This document shows, piece by piece, positions 1 through 12,408 of a stretch of 35,401 bases of DNA (its first letter is position 1; each line of letters begins with the position of its first letter). The stretch is from contig JAGWYB010000012.1 of the NCBI GenBank assembly GCA_018969585.1, forward strand, positions 1 to 35,401. Direction: 5' to 3'. A program made the position numbers and the translations under genes. A model generated the notes under the pieces. That model was not told the DNA's origin, did no database searches, and was given only the letters and a program-made list of their open reading frames with translations. Source of the DNA: Actinomycetales bacterium. GTDB taxonomy: Bacteria > Actinomycetota > Actinomycetes > Nanopelagicales > Nanopelagicaceae.

Positions 1-1
1 C

Positions 2-499
2 CTCTTTGGTGCAATCTTGCTCTGGACCGCCTATAAATTAATCACCGAAGATCCAGATGAAGATGAGTGGCAAGAGAATCGAATCATTACCGCGCTCCGT
101 AAGCGCGGTCTCTCTACATTTTCACTTGCGTTAGTTGCACTTGGCACAACTGATTTACTCTTTGCGCTCGATTCAATCCCGGCAATCTTTGGTTTGACAC
201 GCGATCCATATATTGTCTTTATGGCAAACGCCTTTGCTCTTATGGGACTTCGCCAACTCTATTTTCTGGTAGGAATTCTCTTGAAGCGCCTGGTATATCT
301 CTCTAAAGGTTTATCAATTGTCCTTGGATTTATCGGCATAAAATTGATTATTGAAGCTCTTCACGGAATTGGTATTCACGAAGCGTTTGGCTACAAGATT
401 CCACACGTATCACTTGCAGTATCGCTAGGTGTGATTATCTCTTCACTTGCAGTTACAACGGTGATTAGTTTGCGCCAGAAACCAGGCGTAATTAATTAA
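2..499 (+). CDS. TerC family integral membrane protein (5' end outside window)
   Basis: Open frame from the window edge; ALGTTDLLFALDSIPAIFGLTRDPYIVFMANAFALMGLRQLYFLV is a typical TerC signature. Confidence 0.93.
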   Translation, partial: LFGAILLWTAYKLITEDPDEDEWQENRIITALRKRGLSTFSLALVALGTTDLLFALDSIPAIFGLTRDPYIVFMANAFALMGLRQLYFLVGILLKRLVYLSKGLSIVLGFIGIKLIIEALHGIGIHEAFGYKIPHVSLAVSLGVIISSLAVTTVISLRQKPGVIN

Positions 500-798
500 G
501 CGCTGAAGCTATGTGCCTGACGAGTTGCTTTACTGATAATTTCCAAGCGCTCATCTTCAGTTAAACCGCCCCAGATTCCGTAAGGCTCTTGCGCTGCAAG
601 GGCGTGTGCGCGGCACTGTGCGATTACCGGGCAAGACGCGCAGACTGCCTTCGCTGCAAGTTCGCGCGCCCTACGCCTTGGTCCACGTTCGCCATCTGGA
701 TGGAAGAACATCTCAGTCGGCAGAGATCTGCATGCGCCCTCGTACTGCCACTCCCAATTACTTGCGACTGGCTTTGGTAGGCGGGTCATCTCGGTCAT
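496..798 (-). CDS. WhiB-family Fe-S transcriptional regulator
   Basis: Four-Cys pattern (GAC...CASCPVIAQC) plus GIWGGLTEDER. Start set at ATG 798 (MTEMTRLPK...) because a TATGGT -10 lies 6 nt upstream; the 252-aa ORF extension is not credible. Confidence 0.92.
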   Translation of the reverse strand: MTEMTRLPKPVASNWEWQYEGACRSLPTEMFFHPDGERGPRRRARELAAKAVCASCPVIAQCRAHALAAQEPYGIWGGLTEDERLEIISKATRQAHSFSA

Positions 799-804
799 GG
801 GGAA

Positions 805-810
805 ACCATA
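805..810 (-). promoter_or_regulatory. Putative -10 (TATGGT) of leaderless whiB mRNA
   Basis: 6 nt from ATG 798; TTGAAC lies 17 bp upstream as a possible -35. Confidence 0.5.
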
Positions 811-884
811 CAATCGCGCCATAAGTTGTTCAAGTACCTTCTTTTCAAGATGCCATCGTGGCGCGCTTAGGTCAGGATTGGGGT

Positions 885-1772
885 ATGACTGAGAGCACAT
901 CTCTGACGGTGGCTGCGGTAGCCCGCCGCCTAGGCGTCGCTCCAGCAACCTTAAGGACTTGGGACCGCCGTTACGGCTTAGGCCCATCTGAACATAGCTC
1001 GGGCGAACATCGTCGCTATAGCGCCACTGATCTGGCGCGATTGACCCTGATGCGAAAACTAGTGATCTCAGGAGTTTCTCCGGCGGAGGCAGCACAGCGC
1101 GCTCTCTCCTTTGAAGGTTCGGAGAGCGATGGGACTCGAGCGGTTGAACGAGAGATAAAAGTTCGCGAAGAGCTCGTTGAGACCCTTTATCGAGCCGCCC
1201 ATGCTTATGACCGATCGTTTGTTGAAGAGTTATTGCGAACTGAAATTTCCTCAAGTGGAATTACTTCGACATGGAATGAGGTAATAGTTCCGCTGCTAAT
1301 TATGTTGGGTGATGAATGGGCAGATCAAGGCACTGGCATTGAGACTGAACACATGGTGAGCGAAATTATCAAGCGACTTCTTCATGCAAATCATGAGAAT
1401 GTAACTAATCCAATAAACGCCCGCCCGGTACTTCTTGCATGTATCGGCGAAGAGATGCATTCACTTCCGCTACATGCTCTCGCAGCGGCGCTCTCCGAGA
1501 GAAATATTCAGACTCAATTTTTAGGTGCGCGAACACCAATCGAAGCAATCAGCGCAATCGTGAAGCGTTCTGCGCCACCAGCGGTATTTCTCTGGGCCCA
1601 ATTAAATAAAAATGGCGACCCAGATATCTTGGCAGAGTTACCAAATGTCAGACCTGCGCCAAGGATTGTTATCGGTGGACGCGGCTGGGGAACATCTGAT
1701 CCAAAGAGCGCGGTTTATGTCGAAAATCTTGTTGAAGCTTGTGAGGAAATCCAACGGGCAGTTGGAGCTTGA
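885..1772 (+). CDS. MerR-family regulator with C-terminal B12-binding-like domain (CarH/LitR-like)
   Basis: MerR HTH (VAAVARRLGVAPATLRTWDRRYGLGPSEHSSGEHRRYSATDLARL); W...ETEH helical motif; GEEMHSLPLHALAAAL...FLGARTP resembles the cobalamin-binding Rossmann domain. ATG 885 preferred over 858. Confidence 0.87.
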   Translation: MTESTSLTVAAVARRLGVAPATLRTWDRRYGLGPSEHSSGEHRRYSATDLARLTLMRKLVISGVSPAEAAQRALSFEGSESDGTRAVEREIKVREELVETLYRAAHAYDRSFVEELLRTEISSSGITSTWNEVIVPLLIMLGDEWADQGTGIETEHMVSEIIKRLLHANHENVTNPINARPVLLACIGEEMHSLPLHALAAALSERNIQTQFLGARTPIEAISAIVKRSAPPAVFLWAQLNKNGDPDILAELPNVRPAPRIVIGGRGWGTSDPKSAVYVENLVEACEEIQRAVGA

Positions 1773-1785
1773 ATACCTGACCCAT

Positions 1786-4042
<2,257 letters not shown>

Positions 4043-4045
4043 TAA

Positions 4046-5602
4046 TTGCTTAATTCACGGAGCAATCATGTTTTAGTTATTGATTTTGGCGCGCAATACG
4101 CACAGCTAATTGCGAGGCGCATCAGACAAGCCGGTGTTTACAGCGAGATTGTGCCTTCCACTATGTCGGTAGATGAGATCAGAGCGCGTAACCCACGCGC
4201 CATAGTTCTATCGGGCGGTCCGGCTTCTGTATATGTTGAAGGTGCACCCCAAATCGATGGCTCTCTCTTTGAAAGTGGAATTCCTATTTTCGGAATCTGT
4301 TATGGATTTCAAGCGATGGCGCAGGCCCTAGGTGGCAGTGTCGAAAAGACAGGTAACTCCGAATTTGGTCGAACTAAATTCACCGCAGATCAATCCTCAA
4401 AATTATTTGCCGGCCTTGATTCAAGCTTCGATGTTTGGATGAGCCACGGCGATAGCGTGTTTGAAGCTCCAAATGGATTTCAAACGATAGGTCGAACAAA
4501 CGGTACGCCAGTCGCAGCATTTGAAAATCAAGATGGAACTCTTGCCGGAGTGCAATTTCACCCAGAAGTCATGCATAGTGAGAATGGACAAGCGATCCTG
4601 CAACGTTGGTTAATTGACACGATTAAGTTACGGCCGAATTGGAACGCCGAGAACATAATTGAAAATGAAGTAATAAACATAAAATCAGAGGTCGGTAATA
4701 AGCGGGTTATTTGTGGCTTATCGGGCGGTGTTGATTCCGCTGTAGCCGCTGCACTCGTTCAAAAAGCCATCGGAGCACAACTTACTTGTGTCTTTGTAGA
4801 TCATGGACTTTTGCGAAAGGGCGAAGCAGAACAGGTCGAACGAGACTTCGTTACAGCAACCGGAGTCAACCTAGTTGTAGTAAACGCTCAAGAGAAATTC
4901 CTTAACGCGCTCTCCGGAGTTTCTGATCCGGAAGAGAAGCGAAAGATTATCGGGCGAGAGTTCATACGCGCTTTTGAAGCAGCTGCCAGAGAATTAGTTT
5001 CAACCGGAGAAGTGGAATATTTAGTTCAAGGAACGCTTTATCCGGATATCGTTGAATCTGGAGGTGGCACAGGTACGGCCAATATCAAGTCACATCACAA
5101 TGTTGGTGGACTTCCTAGCGATCTCAAATTCAAATTGATCGAACCTCTAAAGAATTTATTTAAAGATGAAGTTAGAGAAGTTGGAATGGAATTAGGACTT
5201 CCTTCCCCGATTATTTGGCGTCAACCATTCCCTGGACCGGGTCTTGCGATTCGAATCGTCGGTGAAGTTACTCAAGAAAGACTTAGAATCTTGCGCGAGG
5301 CCGACTTTATTGTGCGCGAAGAATTACAATTAGCGGGTCTCGATCGCGAGATCTGGCAATGCCCCGTTGTATTGCTTGCCGATATTAGGAGCGTTGGAGT
5401 TCAAGGCGATGGTCGAACTTATGGCCACCCTGTTGTTCTACGCCCGGTATCGAGCGAGGATGCGATGACTGCAGATTGGTACCGAGTGCCAACTGAAGTA
5501 TTAGCCAAGATTTCTAATCGAATCACCAATGAAGTACGAGAGGTAAACAGAGTGGTACTCGACGTAACGTCGAAGCCACCAGGAACCATTGAATGGGAGT
5601 AG
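4046..5602 (+). CDS. guaA: GMP synthase (glutamine-hydrolysing)
   Basis: GATase class I ([18 protein letters not shown]) plus [16 protein letters not shown]-loop and C-terminal [18 protein letters not shown] start. Confidence 0.97.
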   Translation: MLNSRSNHVLVIDFGAQYAQLIARRIRQAGVYSEIVPSTMSVDEIRARNPRAIVLSGGPASVYVEGAPQIDGSLFESGIPIFGICYGFQAMAQALGGSVEKTGNSEFGRTKFTADQSSKLFAGLDSSFDVWMSHGDSVFEAPNGFQTIGRTNGTPVAAFENQDGTLAGVQFHPEVMHSENGQAILQRWLIDTIKLRPNWNAENIIENEVINIKSEVGNKRVICGLSGGVDSAVAAALVQKAIGAQLTCVFVDHGLLRKGEAEQVERDFVTATGVNLVVVNAQEKFLNALSGVSDPEEKRKIIGREFIRAFEAAARELVSTGEVEYLVQGTLYPDIVESGGGTGTANIKSHHNVGGLPSDLKFKLIEPLKNLFKDEVREVGMELGLPSPIIWRQPFPGPGLAIRIVGEVTQERLRILREADFIVREELQLAGLDREIWQCPVVLLADIRSVGVQGDGRTYGHPVVLRPVSSEDAMTADWYRVPTEVLAKISNRITNEVREVNRVVLDVTSKPPGTIEWE

Positions 5603-5607
5603 TAGCG

Positions 5608-6270
5608 ATGCGTTTCAAAGTCGCAACGACGTTTGTATTCTGCTTTGCTCTTTTATCAATAGCTACCCCAGCTAACGCAGATACCAAGGGGAAAAATGGG
5701 GATCGCAATTCAGACGAAGTTATTTGTATCGACGAACTAACGGTATCTAGCGCTAATGAGTCGAAGCGAGTCGCCCTTCCTAGCCGATTAATGAAGCGCC
5801 CACCAAAATTCATAGATCTAATTACAAACTGCGGCGTAATCACAATTCGCCCAGAATTTGGACAAGCGCCGATCGCAGTCACATTTATGAGCTCGCTAGT
5901 CCAACAGAAATACTTTGATCTTACGTCTTGTCATCGTTTAACTACTGATGTCACAAGTTTTATTCAATGCGGTGACCCGACCGGAACCGGAATGGGGGAC
6001 AAAGTCTTTACTTATCAGAAAGAGAATCTCCCTAAGCGTTTTGGAAAATATCGGGAAGGCACGGTCGCCATTCAAAATCGCAATGGGATTAGCAGCCAAT
6101 TCTTAATTTTCTACGAAGAAACAACCCTCTCTCCAAACCATAGCGTCTGGGGACGAGTTGTTAATGGAATTGAAATATTGCATTACATCGCAGAGGGTGG
6201 AATAGATGGCGGCGGTACAGATGGCAAACCAACTAGAAATCTTGTGATTGAAAGAGCAGTCCTTCGTTAA
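5608..6270 (+). CDS. Secreted cyclophilin-type peptidyl-prolyl cis-trans isomerase
   Basis: N-terminal signal peptide; FDLTSCHRLTTDVTSFIQCGDPTGTGMGD...SSQFLIFYEETTLSPNHSVWGRVVNGIEIL matches the cyclophilin fold. Start could also be 5593. Confidence 0.86.
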   Translation: MRFKVATTFVFCFALLSIATPANADTKGKNGDRNSDEVICIDELTVSSANESKRVALPSRLMKRPPKFIDLITNCGVITIRPEFGQAPIAVTFMSSLVQQKYFDLTSCHRLTTDVTSFIQCGDPTGTGMGDKVFTYQKENLPKRFGKYREGTVAIQNRNGISSQFLIFYEETTLSPNHSVWGRVVNGIEILHYIAEGGIDGGGTDGKPTRNLVIERAVLR

Positions 6271-6989
6271 TCAGTATTTACAACTTTAAATACTTCAGCA
6301 ATTCTTCCAGCGACTAATCCATTAGCTTCGCCGTTCTTTTCTCCCCAACTTCTCACCATTGGCTCTAACTCTGGATTATGCGCAGTTTGGCTTACATGTG
6401 CCTTTAGCGCATCCATTTTCTTAGAAAATGTTTCAGTTATATCTACGAAGTGATTTGGCTGCGGTGATCCAGTAATCCAAAGTTCTCTAACTCGCCACGG
6501 TTCAAATCCGGACTCTTTTAAGTCAGTAAATGCATAGGGATTTCTGGCATCCGGATAGACCGCTTGGATTGCGGCCTCTCCGGCGGCAAGATGATCTGGA
6601 TGACTTGCGAAAATTCGCTCCCAGTTTCTCTCTGGTGATTGAACAACCATTCGATCAGGTTTAGCCCTACGAATTTCGCGAACTATTTCTTTACGAAGTT
6701 CTAGCGTTGGAACCAGCGAACCATCACGATAATTTAGATAAGTAACTTGAGAGACTCCTAAGACTTTTCCAGCTTCGCGTTGTTCGCGCTGTCTTACTTT
6801 CGCCATATCTTCTAATGAGAATTCTGACGCCTCGCCTCCTTGATCACCATTGGTAACTATGCAATAGGAGACTTCAATTCCTTTTTTAGTCCAGAGAGCG
6901 ATCGTGCCGCCAGCGCCAAAATCGCAATCATCAGGATGCGCCATCACGACCAAAATACGTTTAATCTCTTCATCTGCTAGCGGAGTCAC
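6267..6989 (-). CDS. PIG-L/LmbE family deacetylase
   Basis: VVMAHPDDCDFGAGGTIALW...HPDHLAAGEAA zinc-binding motifs; GTG start at 6989. Confidence 0.9.
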   Translation of the reverse strand: MTPLADEEIKRILVVMAHPDDCDFGAGGTIALWTKKGIEVSYCIVTNGDQGGEASEFSLEDMAKVRQREQREAGKVLGVSQVTYLNYRDGSLVPTLELRKEIVREIRRAKPDRMVVQSPERNWERIFASHPDHLAAGEAAIQAVYPDARNPYAFTDLKESGFEPWRVRELWITGSPQPNHFVDITETFSKKMDALKAHVSQTAHNPELEPMVRSWGEKNGEANGLVAGRIAEVFKVVNTD

Positions 6990-6995
6990 CGCCGT

Positions 6996-7005
6996 ATTCT
7001 AGACT
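6996..7005. promoter_or_regulatory. Overlapping divergent -10 elements (TAGAAT minus, TAGACT plus) of the PIG-L/pcrA bidirectional promoter
   Basis: ATTCTAGACT: each hexamer lies exactly 6 nt from its start codon (6989 minus, 7012 plus). Confidence 0.55.
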
Positions 7006-7011
7006 TCTAAC

Positions 7012-9240
7012 ATGTCCGAAAGAATGCAAACTTCATTGCTTGACGGACTTAATCCTGAACAACAATCTGCGGTGACCCATGAAGGCGGCCCACTCCTAGT
7101 TGTAGCGGGCGCAGGATCTGGAAAAACGAGAGTCCTCACTCGCAGAATCGCATACTTGCTTGCGAAACGCGGCGTTGAACCATTTGAGATTCTGGCGATT
7201 ACTTTTACAAATAAAGCAGCAGGTGAGATGAAAGAGCGAGTCGCCTCGCTAGTAGGTAAACGAGCAAAAGCAATCTGGGTTTCTACTTTCCACTCTGCTT
7301 GCGTTCGCATCCTTCGACAGGAAGGATCCCGCCTTGGATTCACAACTTCTTATTCAATTTATGACCAATCCGATAGCGTCCGACTCATTACCTTAGTAAT
7401 GCGAGATTTAAATATCGACCAGAAAAGATATAACCCACGAGCTGTTGCGGCACTTATATCGAATGCTAAGAACGAATTACTTGGTCCGGCTGATTATAGA
7501 AATAGCACCTCAACATATTTTGAAGAAATAGTCGCTGAAATCTACGCCGTCTATCAACAGAGATTAACAACATCAAATGCTATGGATTTCGATGATTTAA
7601 TTATGAAGACCGTCGAGGTCCTTCAGAAATTTCCAGAGGCGAGAGCCAGATATCGAAATCGCTTTAAACATATCTTGGTCGATGAATATCAAGACACAAA
7701 CCATGCCCAATACATTCTGATAAGAGAACTAGTCGGAACAAATCGAGAAGAGGTTCCGCCAGCCGAGCTCTGTGTTGTAGGTGATGCCGATCAGAGCATC
7801 TATGGATTCCGTGGCGCCACTATTAGAAACATTCTTCAATTTGAAGAGGACTACCCAGACGCGACCACAATAATGCTGGAACAGAACTACCGCTCGACCC
7901 AGAATATATTAAGCGCCGCCAATTCTGTTATTTCGAAAAATGAATCTCGTAAAGAAAAGAATCTGTGGTCTGAATCTGGAAGTGGCACAAAGTTAATCGG
8001 TTTTGTTGCTGAAAATGAACATCATGAGGCGGAATTTGTAAGAGATGAGATGCGCCGTCTAATTGACGAGGGAGTTTCTCGCTTCGGAGATACTGCAATC
8101 TTCTATCGGACAAATGCCCAATCTCGTGTTTTTGAAGAGACTTTTATGCGCTCTGGAATCCCTTACAAAGTCGTTGGTGGAGTACGTTTCTATGAGCGAA
8201 AAGAAGTTAAAGATTTACTTGCATATCTCCGGGTCTTAGTTAATCCAAGTGATGAAGTTTCGCTACAACGAATAATCAATACACCGAAACGCGGTATTGG
8301 AGATCGAGCTCTAGATGTAATTGGAAACATTGCAAAGTCAGAATCAAGTTCTTTTTGGAGCGCTCTCTCTCGAGCAAATAGTTCGGAGCTGACCCCAAAA
8401 GCTGCGGCCTCAATATCTGCTTTTTTTTCAATGATGAGCGCTCTCCAGGTTCTAGTTGAAGCGAATCGTCCGCCCGCAACAATTGCAGCTGCTGTTTTAG
8501 AACAATCTGGACTTCTATCCGAGTTGCGCGCTAGTGGTGACCCACAAGATGAGGTTCGCGTCGAAAACTTAGAGGAACTAGTAGCCGTAATTGAAGAGTA
8601 TGAAGAGCGAATTGTCGGAGAAGGTGAAACTCCTACGCTTGCTGGCTTCCTTGAAGAAGTCTCACTCGTCGCCGATGCAGATGAAATTCCAGAAGGAGAA
8701 GATCACGGAGGCGTTGTAACTTTAATGACTCTTCACACTGCGAAGGGTTTGGAATTTCCAACCGTATTTCTAACTGGCATGGAGGAGGGAGTCTTCCCAC
8801 ACTCTAGAACTTTGGGCGAGAAAAAAGAGTTAGAGGAAGAACGGCGTTTGGCTTATGTTGGCCTAACTCGCGCAAGAGAAAGACTTTTTCTATCGCGTGC
8901 TGAATATCGTTCTGCATGGGGTGCGCCGAATTACAATCCACCTTCAAGATTTCTTGATGAAATTCCAGATGATTTAATTGATTGGAATAAATCAGCGAGT
9001 GGATTCACAACTCCTCCTATAGTTAGAAGAAAATCGACCACTCCGTCACCAAGAGCTACTGGAAAACAGAGTTCCGCCTTACAACTTGTGATTGGAGATC
9101 GGGTATCGCACGACACCTTTGGCATAGGAACTGTGATTGCTGTCTCAGGTGAAGGAGATAAATCAGAAGCGACTATCAATTTTGGAAGCTACGGAGATAA
9201 GCGTTTGTTGCTCCGATATGCGCCAGTAGATAAGTTATGA
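7012..9240 (+). CDS. pcrA: UvrD/PcrA-type ATP-dependent DNA helicase
   Basis: LNPEQQSAV, GAGSGKTRVLTRRIAYLL, VDEYQDTNHAQY, QNYRSTQNIL, LMTLHTAKGLEFPTVFLTGMEEG, VGLTRARERL. Confidence 0.96.
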   Translation: MSERMQTSLLDGLNPEQQSAVTHEGGPLLVVAGAGSGKTRVLTRRIAYLLAKRGVEPFEILAITFTNKAAGEMKERVASLVGKRAKAIWVSTFHSACVRILRQEGSRLGFTTSYSIYDQSDSVRLITLVMRDLNIDQKRYNPRAVAALISNAKNELLGPADYRNSTSTYFEEIVAEIYAVYQQRLTTSNAMDFDDLIMKTVEVLQKFPEARARYRNRFKHILVDEYQDTNHAQYILIRELVGTNREEVPPAELCVVGDADQSIYGFRGATIRNILQFEEDYPDATTIMLEQNYRSTQNILSAANSVISKNESRKEKNLWSESGSGTKLIGFVAENEHHEAEFVRDEMRRLIDEGVSRFGDTAIFYRTNAQSRVFEETFMRSGIPYKVVGGVRFYERKEVKDLLAYLRVLVNPSDEVSLQRIINTPKRGIGDRALDVIGNIAKSESSSFWSALSRANSSELTPKAAASISAFFSMMSALQVLVEANRPPATIAAAVLEQSGLLSELRASGDPQDEVRVENLEELVAVIEEYEERIVGEGETPTLAGFLEEVSLVADADEIPEGEDHGGVVTLMTLHTAKGLEFPTVFLTGMEEGVFPHSRTLGEKKELEEERRLAYVGLTRARERLFLSRAEYRSAWGAPNYNPPSRFLDEIPDDLIDWNKSASGFTTPPIVRRKSTTPSPRATGKQSSALQLVIGDRVSHDTFGIGTVIAVSGEGDKSEATINFGSYGDKRLLLRYAPVDKL
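9231..9236 (+). promoter_or_regulatory. Putative -10 (TAAGTT) of leaderless sucC mRNA
   Basis: TAAGTT-ATGACCC-ATG, overlapping the 3' end of pcrA; TTGCTC 17 bp upstream. Confidence 0.45.
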
Positions 9241-9243
9241 CCC

Positions 9244-10407
9244 ATGGACCTCTTTGAGTATCAGGCGCGCGATCTCTTTGAGGCAAATGGAGTACCAGTT
9301 CTTGGTGGCGCGGTTGCAACAACTCCTGAAGAAGCAAAGTTAGCGGCAGCAAAATTTGGTGGAAAAGTTGTTGTAAAGGCCCAGGTAAAGATTGGCGGAC
9401 GAGGTAAAGCTGGTGGCGTAAAACTCGCGGAATCTCCTGATGATGCTTTCGAAAAGGCAAAAGCAATCTTAGGAATGGATATAAAAGGACACTTAGTTCG
9501 CAAAGTAATGATTGCTCAAGCAGCTCCAATTGAGAGTGAGTATTACCTCGCAATTCTTCTTGATCGCGCCGCTCGATCCTTTCTTGTCATGGCATCCGTT
9601 GCTGGCGGAATGGATATTGAGGAAGTTGCCCATAAAACTCCCGAAAAATTAGCGCGAGTACATATAAATCCCAATAGTGGTCTGGATAAAGCCAAGGCGC
9701 TGGAAATAGTCCGCGCTGGCGCATTTCCTGGCGATGTTGAAGATCAGGTCGCAGATGTTTTAATCAAACTTTGGGAGACTTTCCAAAAATCAGATGCAAC
9801 TCTTGTCGAAGTAAATCCATTGGTAAAGACTGGTGACGGAAAGATAATTGCACTTGATGGAAAAGTAACTCTTGATGACAACGCTTCTTTCCGGCACCCA
9901 GAATATGAAGCCTTGATTGATCATGCAGCAACGAATCCGCTTGAGGCGCTTGCTAAAGAAAAAGATCTAAATTATGTGAAGTTAGAGGGCGAAGTGGGCG
10001 TCATTGGAAATGGCGCTGGTTTAGTGATGAGTACGTTAGATGTGGTCGCATACGCCGGTGAGAAATATGGAGTAAAGCCGGCTAATTTCTTAGATATTGG
10101 CGGAGGCGCCAGCGCCCAAGTTATGGCTGACGGACTCTCAATTATCTTAGGAGATCCCGCAGTTCGCTCTGTTTTTGTAAATGTCTTTGGCGGAATTACG
10201 GCCTGTGATGCAGTCGCTAACGGAATCATCCAAGCTCTCGAGATTCTTGGCGATAAAGCCACCAAACCTTTAGTAGTTAGATTAGATGGCAATAGCGTTG
10301 TTGAAGGTCGCAAAATCCTGCAAGCTGCGAATCATCCTCTTGTACAACAGCTAGATACGATGGATGGCGCCGCTGCTCGTGCCGCGGAATTGGCGGCACA
10401 ACGATGA
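9244..10407 (+). CDS. sucC: Succinate-CoA ligase (ADP-forming) subunit beta
   Basis: [45 protein letters not shown]. Confidence 0.97.
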   Translation: MDLFEYQARDLFEANGVPVLGGAVATTPEEAKLAAAKFGGKVVVKAQVKIGGRGKAGGVKLAESPDDAFEKAKAILGMDIKGHLVRKVMIAQAAPIESEYYLAILLDRAARSFLVMASVAGGMDIEEVAHKTPEKLARVHINPNSGLDKAKALEIVRAGAFPGDVEDQVADVLIKLWETFQKSDATLVEVNPLVKTGDGKIIALDGKVTLDDNASFRHPEYEALIDHAATNPLEALAKEKDLNYVKLEGEVGVIGNGAGLVMSTLDVVAYAGEKYGVKPANFLDIGGGASAQVMADGLSIILGDPAVRSVFVNVFGGITACDAVANGIIQALEILGDKATKPLVVRLDGNSVVEGRKILQAANHPLVQQLDTMDGAAARAAELAAQR

Positions 10408-11285
10408 CTATTTTTATTGATGAAAATACAAAAGTTATCGTTCAAGGTATGACTGGCTCTGAGGGAACAAAACACACAAAGAGAATGTTGGCCAGCGGCA
10501 CAAAAATTGTTGGCGGTGTGACTCCAGGCAAAGGCGGTCAAGAAGTTGAAATTGATGGCAAGAAGCTCCCAGTTTTTAACTCAGTGAGTGAAGCAGTTGC
10601 CGCAACTGGCGCTAATGCCTCAGTTGTATTTGTTCCACCAAAGTTTGCTAAAGCCGCAGTCATAGACGCAATTGATGCAAAGTTACCTTTGGTAGTCGTA
10701 ATTACCGAAGGAATTCCTGTTCACGATACCGCAGCTTTCTTTGCGTATGCTCAAATAAGCAGCACCAGGATTATCGGACCTAATTGCCCAGGTTTAATCT
10801 CTCCTAGCAAATGCAATATTGGAATTACGCCTGCTGATATAACTGGCCCCGGCCGCATCGGTTTAGTATCTAAATCCGGAACTTTGACTTACCAGATGAT
10901 GTATGAATTAAGAGATATTGGATTTACTACCGCTGTCGGAATTGGTGGCGATCCAATTATCGGAACTACCCATATTGATTGTTTGCGCGCTTTCCAAGAT
11001 GACCCAGACACCGAAGCAATAGTTATGATTGGTGAAATTGGTGGCGATGCGGAAGAGCGAGCTGCTGCTTTTATTAAGGAATATGTAACTAAACCAGTCG
11101 TTGGATATGTTGCCGGATTTACCGCACCCGAAGGAAAGACCATGGGGCATGCTGGCGCGATAGTTTCAGGTTCATCAGGAACAGCGGAAGCAAAGAAAGT
11201 AGCTCTGGAAGCAGCCGGAGTTAAAGTTGGTAAAACCCCAAGTGAAACGGCGCGGTTGCTGCGCGAGTTAATCAGTAATGCTTGA
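10404..11285 (+). CDS. sucD: Succinate-CoA ligase subunit alpha
   Basis: [53 protein letters not shown]; 4-bp overlap with sucC. Confidence 0.97.
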   Translation: MTIFIDENTKVIVQGMTGSEGTKHTKRMLASGTKIVGGVTPGKGGQEVEIDGKKLPVFNSVSEAVAATGANASVVFVPPKFAKAAVIDAIDAKLPLVVVITEGIPVHDTAAFFAYAQISSTRIIGPNCPGLISPSKCNIGITPADITGPGRIGLVSKSGTLTYQMMYELRDIGFTTAVGIGGDPIIGTTHIDCLRAFQDDPDTEAIVMIGEIGGDAEERAAAFIKEYVTKPVVGYVAGFTAPEGKTMGHAGAIVSGSSGTAEAKKVALEAAGVKVGKTPSETARLLRELISNA

Positions 11286-12408
11286 GATTCTGCGTGTTGG
11301 CTTTCAACAGGCCATCCGCAGCATCATTCTGCTTCTACTTCCTACATCCTTTATCGCACTAGTTGTTTGGGCGACATCGGGTAGTGCTACTGGAAATACC
11401 GCCGATCCAATAAGAGCGGCTATCTGGTCAATCTTGGTTGCTCATCAGGTTCCGCTCCAATTGAACTCCGGATACTTAACATTTCTTCCGCTAGGAGCGC
11501 TTGTTATTCCTTACCTTGCTGTTAAGAGCGGAGTTCAAAGAATGAATGTGATTCTTGAAGCCGAGGGCACTCGAGATCGTCGGCGTAATATATTATCTTT
11601 CTCAATTTTTTACGCAACTATTTTATATTTAATTTCAATTCCAGCTTTGGCTAGAACTGTCTCAGCCCCATTTTATTTCGTAATACCAATTATTTTTTTG
11701 GTTGCTATTTTCTTCGCTTACCTAACAAGCGGACTCGTACCTAGAAATGCCATCCAATTTCCATGGCAACGCGCTCTCCGTTCTACCATTATCGTTTTTG
11801 CAGCGTTACTAGGCTTGAGTTTTCTAGTATTAACAACGTCACTTATTTGGCACTTTGAAACGGTATTGACGGTGACTCGCGTCGTTGAACCAGGAATATT
11901 CGGTGGATTAACTCTTGCTTTAATTCAACTCTTCTATCTTCCTAATGTCGCAATTGCAACTTTGAGTTATTTGATTGGAAGTGGCTTTGAAATAGGTGTC
12001 AATAGTTTAATCTCACCCATTACTTATCGAATTGATGAACTTCCGGCTATTCCATTACTCGGCGCGATACCAACGTCAAGCGCACCAATCTTCTTATTGG
12101 CGATAGCTATTCCGATTGCTTCAGGAATTTTTATAGCTAGATACGGAGTTGAGAGTTACTCCAGACCAGAACTTGATCGTTATATTTTCAGCGCACTTGC
12201 ATTTATTTTTCTAATTTCATTTGCGATGGCGAGATTGAGTAGTGGTGAATTACTTTCCGCTAACCTAAAATCAACTGGCCCAATATGGTGGGCGATGCCA
12301 ATCGCAATTACCGCTCAAATCGGCCTCGGTAGCGCTATCTACCTCTTGACCCCAAGGTTAATTGGTGCGATTCGCCAACTACAATCGCGCTATGGCCAAA
12401 CTTCTTGA
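11278..12408 (+). CDS. DUF6350-like multi-pass membrane protein
   Basis: Highly hydrophobic multi-TM protein immediately after sucCD, the usual position of DUF6350 in actinobacteria. Confidence 0.7.
   Translation: MLEILRVGFQQAIRSIILLLLPTSFIALVVWATSGSATGNTADPIRAAIWSILVAHQVPLQLNSGYLTFLPLGALVIPYLAVKSGVQRMNVILEAEGTRDRRRNILSFSIFYATILYLISIPALARTVSAPFYFVIPIIFLVAIFFAYLTSGLVPRNAIQFPWQRALRSTIIVFAALLGLSFLVLTTSLIWHFETVLTVTRVVEPGIFGGLTLALIQLFYLPNVAIATLSYLIGSGFEIGVNSLISPITYRIDELPAIPLLGAIPTSSAPIFLLAIAIPIASGIFIARYGVESYSRPELDRYIFSALAFIFLISFAMARLSSGELLSANLKSTGPIWWAMPIAITAQIGLGSAIYLLTPRLIGAIRQLQSRYGQTS

Noticed and set aside
589-824. Overlapping plus-strand ORFs of 63 and 72 aa
   Set aside because: Antisense to whiB, unusual composition, no start signals.
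799-1254. N-terminal extension of the WhiB ORF to 252 aa
   Set aside because: It runs antisense through the MerR gene, has no WhiB-like sequence, and the -10-like TATGGT 6 nt from ATG 798 supports the 100-aa form.
5523-5882. 119-aa minus-strand ORF spanning the guaA/cyclophilin junction
   Set aside because: Overlaps two confident genes; no domain, no SD.
8421-8428. T8 homopolymer inside pcrA as a phase-variation tract
   Set aside because: Single tract, frame intact, helicase is housekeeping; nothing else suggests phase variation.
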